A stretch of 64,000 bases of DNA from Cellvibrio polysaccharolyticus (GTDB taxonomy: Bacteria; Pseudomonadota; Gammaproteobacteria; Pseudomonadales; Cellvibrionaceae), in NCBI RefSeq assembly GCF_015182315.1, contig NZ_PRDL01000001.1, forward strand, positions 4,114,501-4,178,500, written 5' to 3'. The notes under the pieces were generated by a model, which saw only the letters and a list, made by a program, of their open reading frames with translations, had not been told where the DNA came from and searched no databases. Both the position numbers and the translations under genes were made by a program. This document shows positions 62,231 through 64,000 of the stretch, piece after piece; positions within the stretch are counted from its first letter, which is position 1, and each line of letters begins with the position of its first letter.

Positions 62231-63973
62231 TTAATGAGAGTGCGCCGGTACCTCGGCACCGCGACAACCTTTCAGAAATTCAAAATCACATCCTTCATCA
62301 GCCTGGAGTACATGATCAATGTACAGCTGCAGATAACCACCCGTTTTTTTTGTTACCTGTACGGCTTTCAGTTGTGCCAATCTTGCTTGCAATACCTCGT
62401 CTGCAACGTCCAGTTGCAGCACACCGGCGTGAGCGTCCAGAAAGATCAGGTCTCCGTTCTGCACCGCCGCCAGCGGGCCCAATTCCATGGCCTCCGGAGC
62501 AACATGTAAAACAACCGTACCGAAAGCGGTGCCACTCATGCGCGCATCGGAAATACGCACCATGTCAGTAACGCCCTGCTTCAGTAATTTGGGTGGCAGC
62601 CCCATATTGCCCACTTCGGCCATCCCGGGATAGCCTTTCGGTCCACAATTTTTCATAACCAGAACCGAAGTAGCATCTACCTCCAGGTCCGGGTCCATAA
62701 TGCGCGTCTTATAGTCGTCAAAACTTTCAAACACTACCGCTTTGCCACGGTGTTGCATCAACGCCGGTGTTGCCGCCGAAGGCTTGAGTACGGCACCGCG
62801 TGGCGCGAGGTTACCGCGCAAAATACAAATGCCCCCGTTGTGACACAGCGGCTGCGCCAAGGGACAAATAACCTCGTCGTTATGGCAAGGCGCATCGCGG
62901 TTGTTTTGCCACAGGCTTTGGCCGTTGGCGGTCAGGGTTTCTTTAAATAACAAACCCGCTTCGCCCAAGCGGCGTAACACCGCTGGCAAACCGCCGGCGT
63001 AATAAAAATCTTCCATTAAATACTGGCCGGATGGCTGCAAGTTCACCAGCGTGGGTACGGCCTGCCCATAGCGCTGCCAGTCATCCAACGATAGCTCCAC
63101 CCCGATGCGCCCGGCAATTGCCTTCAGGTGAATTACCGCATTGGTTGAACCACCAATGGCAGCATTTACGCGAATGGCATTCAAAAAAGCCTCACGCGTG
63201 AGCAGTTCCGATAACTTCAGGTTTTCCCGCACCATGTCGACAATGCGCATACCGGACAGATACGCCAGCGCGTTTCGCCGCGAATCCACCGCCGGAATTG
63301 CCGCGTTGTGCGGTAGCGACACGCCCAATGCCTCAGCCATACAGGCCATGGTGGATGCCGTGCCCATGGTGTTGCAGGTACCTGTTGAGCGTGACATGTC
63401 AGACTCGGCATCCATAAATTCATGGATGGAAATCAGCCCGGCTTTGTATTCCTCGCTCAAACGCCACACCAGGGTGCCGGAGCCAACATCGCGGCCTTTA
63501 TGTTTGCCATTCAACATCGGCCCGCCACTGACCAGCAGCGTTGGCAAATTACAACTCGCCGCCCCCATCAATAGCGCCGGCGTGGTTTTGTCACAACCCG
63601 TCAGCAGCACCACACCGTCAATCGGATTACCACGGATGGACTCTTCAACATCCATGGAGACCAGGTTGCGCGTTAACATCGCGGTGGGGCGCAAATTCGA
63701 TTCACCACTGGAAAACACCGGAAACTCTACCGGCACACCGCCCGCCTCCAGCACACCGCGCCGGACCCGTTCGGCCAGTTCGCGAAAATGCCCGTTGCAA
63801 GGCGTTAACTCTGACCAGGTGTTGCAGATGCCGATAACCGGCCTGCCATCAAAATGGTGATCCGGGATGCCCTGGTTCTTCATCCAGCTGCGATACATGA
63901 AGCCATTCTTATCCTGGCTGCCAAACCACATGGCGGATCGCAGTGGCTTTTTTTCATTGTTATTGTCAGACAT
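62231..63973 (-). CDS. IlvD/Edd-family sugar-acid dehydratase (L-arabinonate dehydratase-like)
   Basis: 580 residues, [2Fe-2S] dehydratase. Cluster Cys in TPCNGH, TGCDKTTPA and GTCNTMGTAST; RISDARMSGTAFGTVV near the end. The length and wording (RSAMWFGSQDKNGFMYRSW, NAVIHLKAIAGRIG, DFEFLKGCRG) are close to L-arabinonate dehydratase of Rhizobium rather than Caulobacter XylD. It would turn L-arabinonate (or D-fuconate or D-galactonate) into a 2-keto-3-deoxy acid. First gene of the operon seen here, starting at ATG 63973. Confidence 0.92.
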   Translation of the reverse strand: MSDNNNEKKPLRSAMWFGSQDKNGFMYRSWMKNQGIPDHHFDGRPVIGICNTWSELTPCNGHFRELAERVRRGVLEAGGVPVEFPVFSSGESNLRPTAMLTRNLVSMDVEESIRGNPIDGVVLLTGCDKTTPALLMGAASCNLPTLLVSGGPMLNGKHKGRDVGSGTLVWRLSEEYKAGLISIHEFMDAESDMSRSTGTCNTMGTASTMACMAEALGVSLPHNAAIPAVDSRRNALAYLSGMRIVDMVRENLKLSELLTREAFLNAIRVNAAIGGSTNAVIHLKAIAGRIGVELSLDDWQRYGQAVPTLVNLQPSGQYLMEDFYYAGGLPAVLRRLGEAGLLFKETLTANGQSLWQNNRDAPCHNDEVICPLAQPLCHNGGICILRGNLAPRGAVLKPSAATPALMQHRGKAVVFESFDDYKTRIMDPDLEVDATSVLVMKNCGPKGYPGMAEVGNMGLPPKLLKQGVTDMVRISDARMSGTAFGTVVLHVAPEAMELGPLAAVQNGDLIFLDAHAGVLQLDVADEVLQARLAQLKAVQVTKKTGGYLQLYIDHVLQADEGCDFEFLKGCRGAEVPAHSH

Positions 63974-64000
63974 CGGGTCTCACTTAAATTGACCGCTGAG

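Overview
The window comes from a gammaproteobacterium, most likely a Cellvibrio-like member of the Cellvibrionaceae. This is inferred from the mix of a full type II secretion operon, a TonB-dependent receptor, sugar transport and oxidation genes, and a standard gammaproteobacterial core (ubiC-ubiA, phoB-phoR, trxA-rho-ubiD, recN/grpE-dnaK-dnaJ). Gene density is high and most intergenic spaces hold recognisable promoters, terminators or dyads. I saw no tRNA, rRNA, CRISPR array, prophage or insertion sequence.

Layout. 1-11.9 kb: a partial dicarboxylate/amino-acid symporter; ubiquinone genes ubiC and ubiA; the phosphate two-component pair phoB-phoR with a candidate PHO box; a hybrid sensor kinase; trxA; rho with a long C-rich leader; ubiD; and a tiny entericidin-type lipoprotein. 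12.2-24.8 kb: mscL, then a type II secretion operon gspCDEFGHIJKLMN, tightly packed and ended by a long hairpin; no prepilin peptidase is present, so it must be encoded elsewhere. 25.2-27.4 kb: a TonB-dependent receptor.

27.6-34.2 kb is the most unusual part. A transmembrane Ser/Thr kinase with a TPR-rich C-terminus is translationally coupled to an FHA protein carrying a winged-helix-like C-terminus. Divergent from them is a degenerate NtrC-type AAA+ protein with a damaged Walker B, no GAFTGA loop and no DNA-binding domain. A 177-residue orphan and a small membrane protein flank them. No type VI secretion structural genes are near, so this looks like a stand-alone phospho-signalling module that I cannot match to a described system.

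34.2-47.4 kb: a TlpA-type thioredoxin, an HNH nuclease, a YegD-type Hsp70, a YadGH-type ABC exporter, recN under a clear LexA box, and grpE-dnaK-dnaJ with two good sigma-32 promoters, then a CPBP protease-like protein and small membrane or secreted proteins. 47.7-53.2 kb: a sugar catabolic set (TIM-barrel isomerase/epimerase, Gfo/Idh/MocA oxidoreductase, two MFS carriers) preceded by a LacI-type operator. 53.4-56.5 kb: a LysR regulator divergent from a periplasmic metallo-beta-lactamase-fold protein, a DsbA-like protein and YbaN. A 109-bp nested palindromic element follows. 56.7-64 kb: on the minus strand, an operon for a sugar-acid dehydratase, a sugar 1-dehydrogenase and a YtfQRT-YjfF-type ABC importer, which together suggest uptake and oxidative catabolism of a pentose such as L-arabinose or D-xylose.
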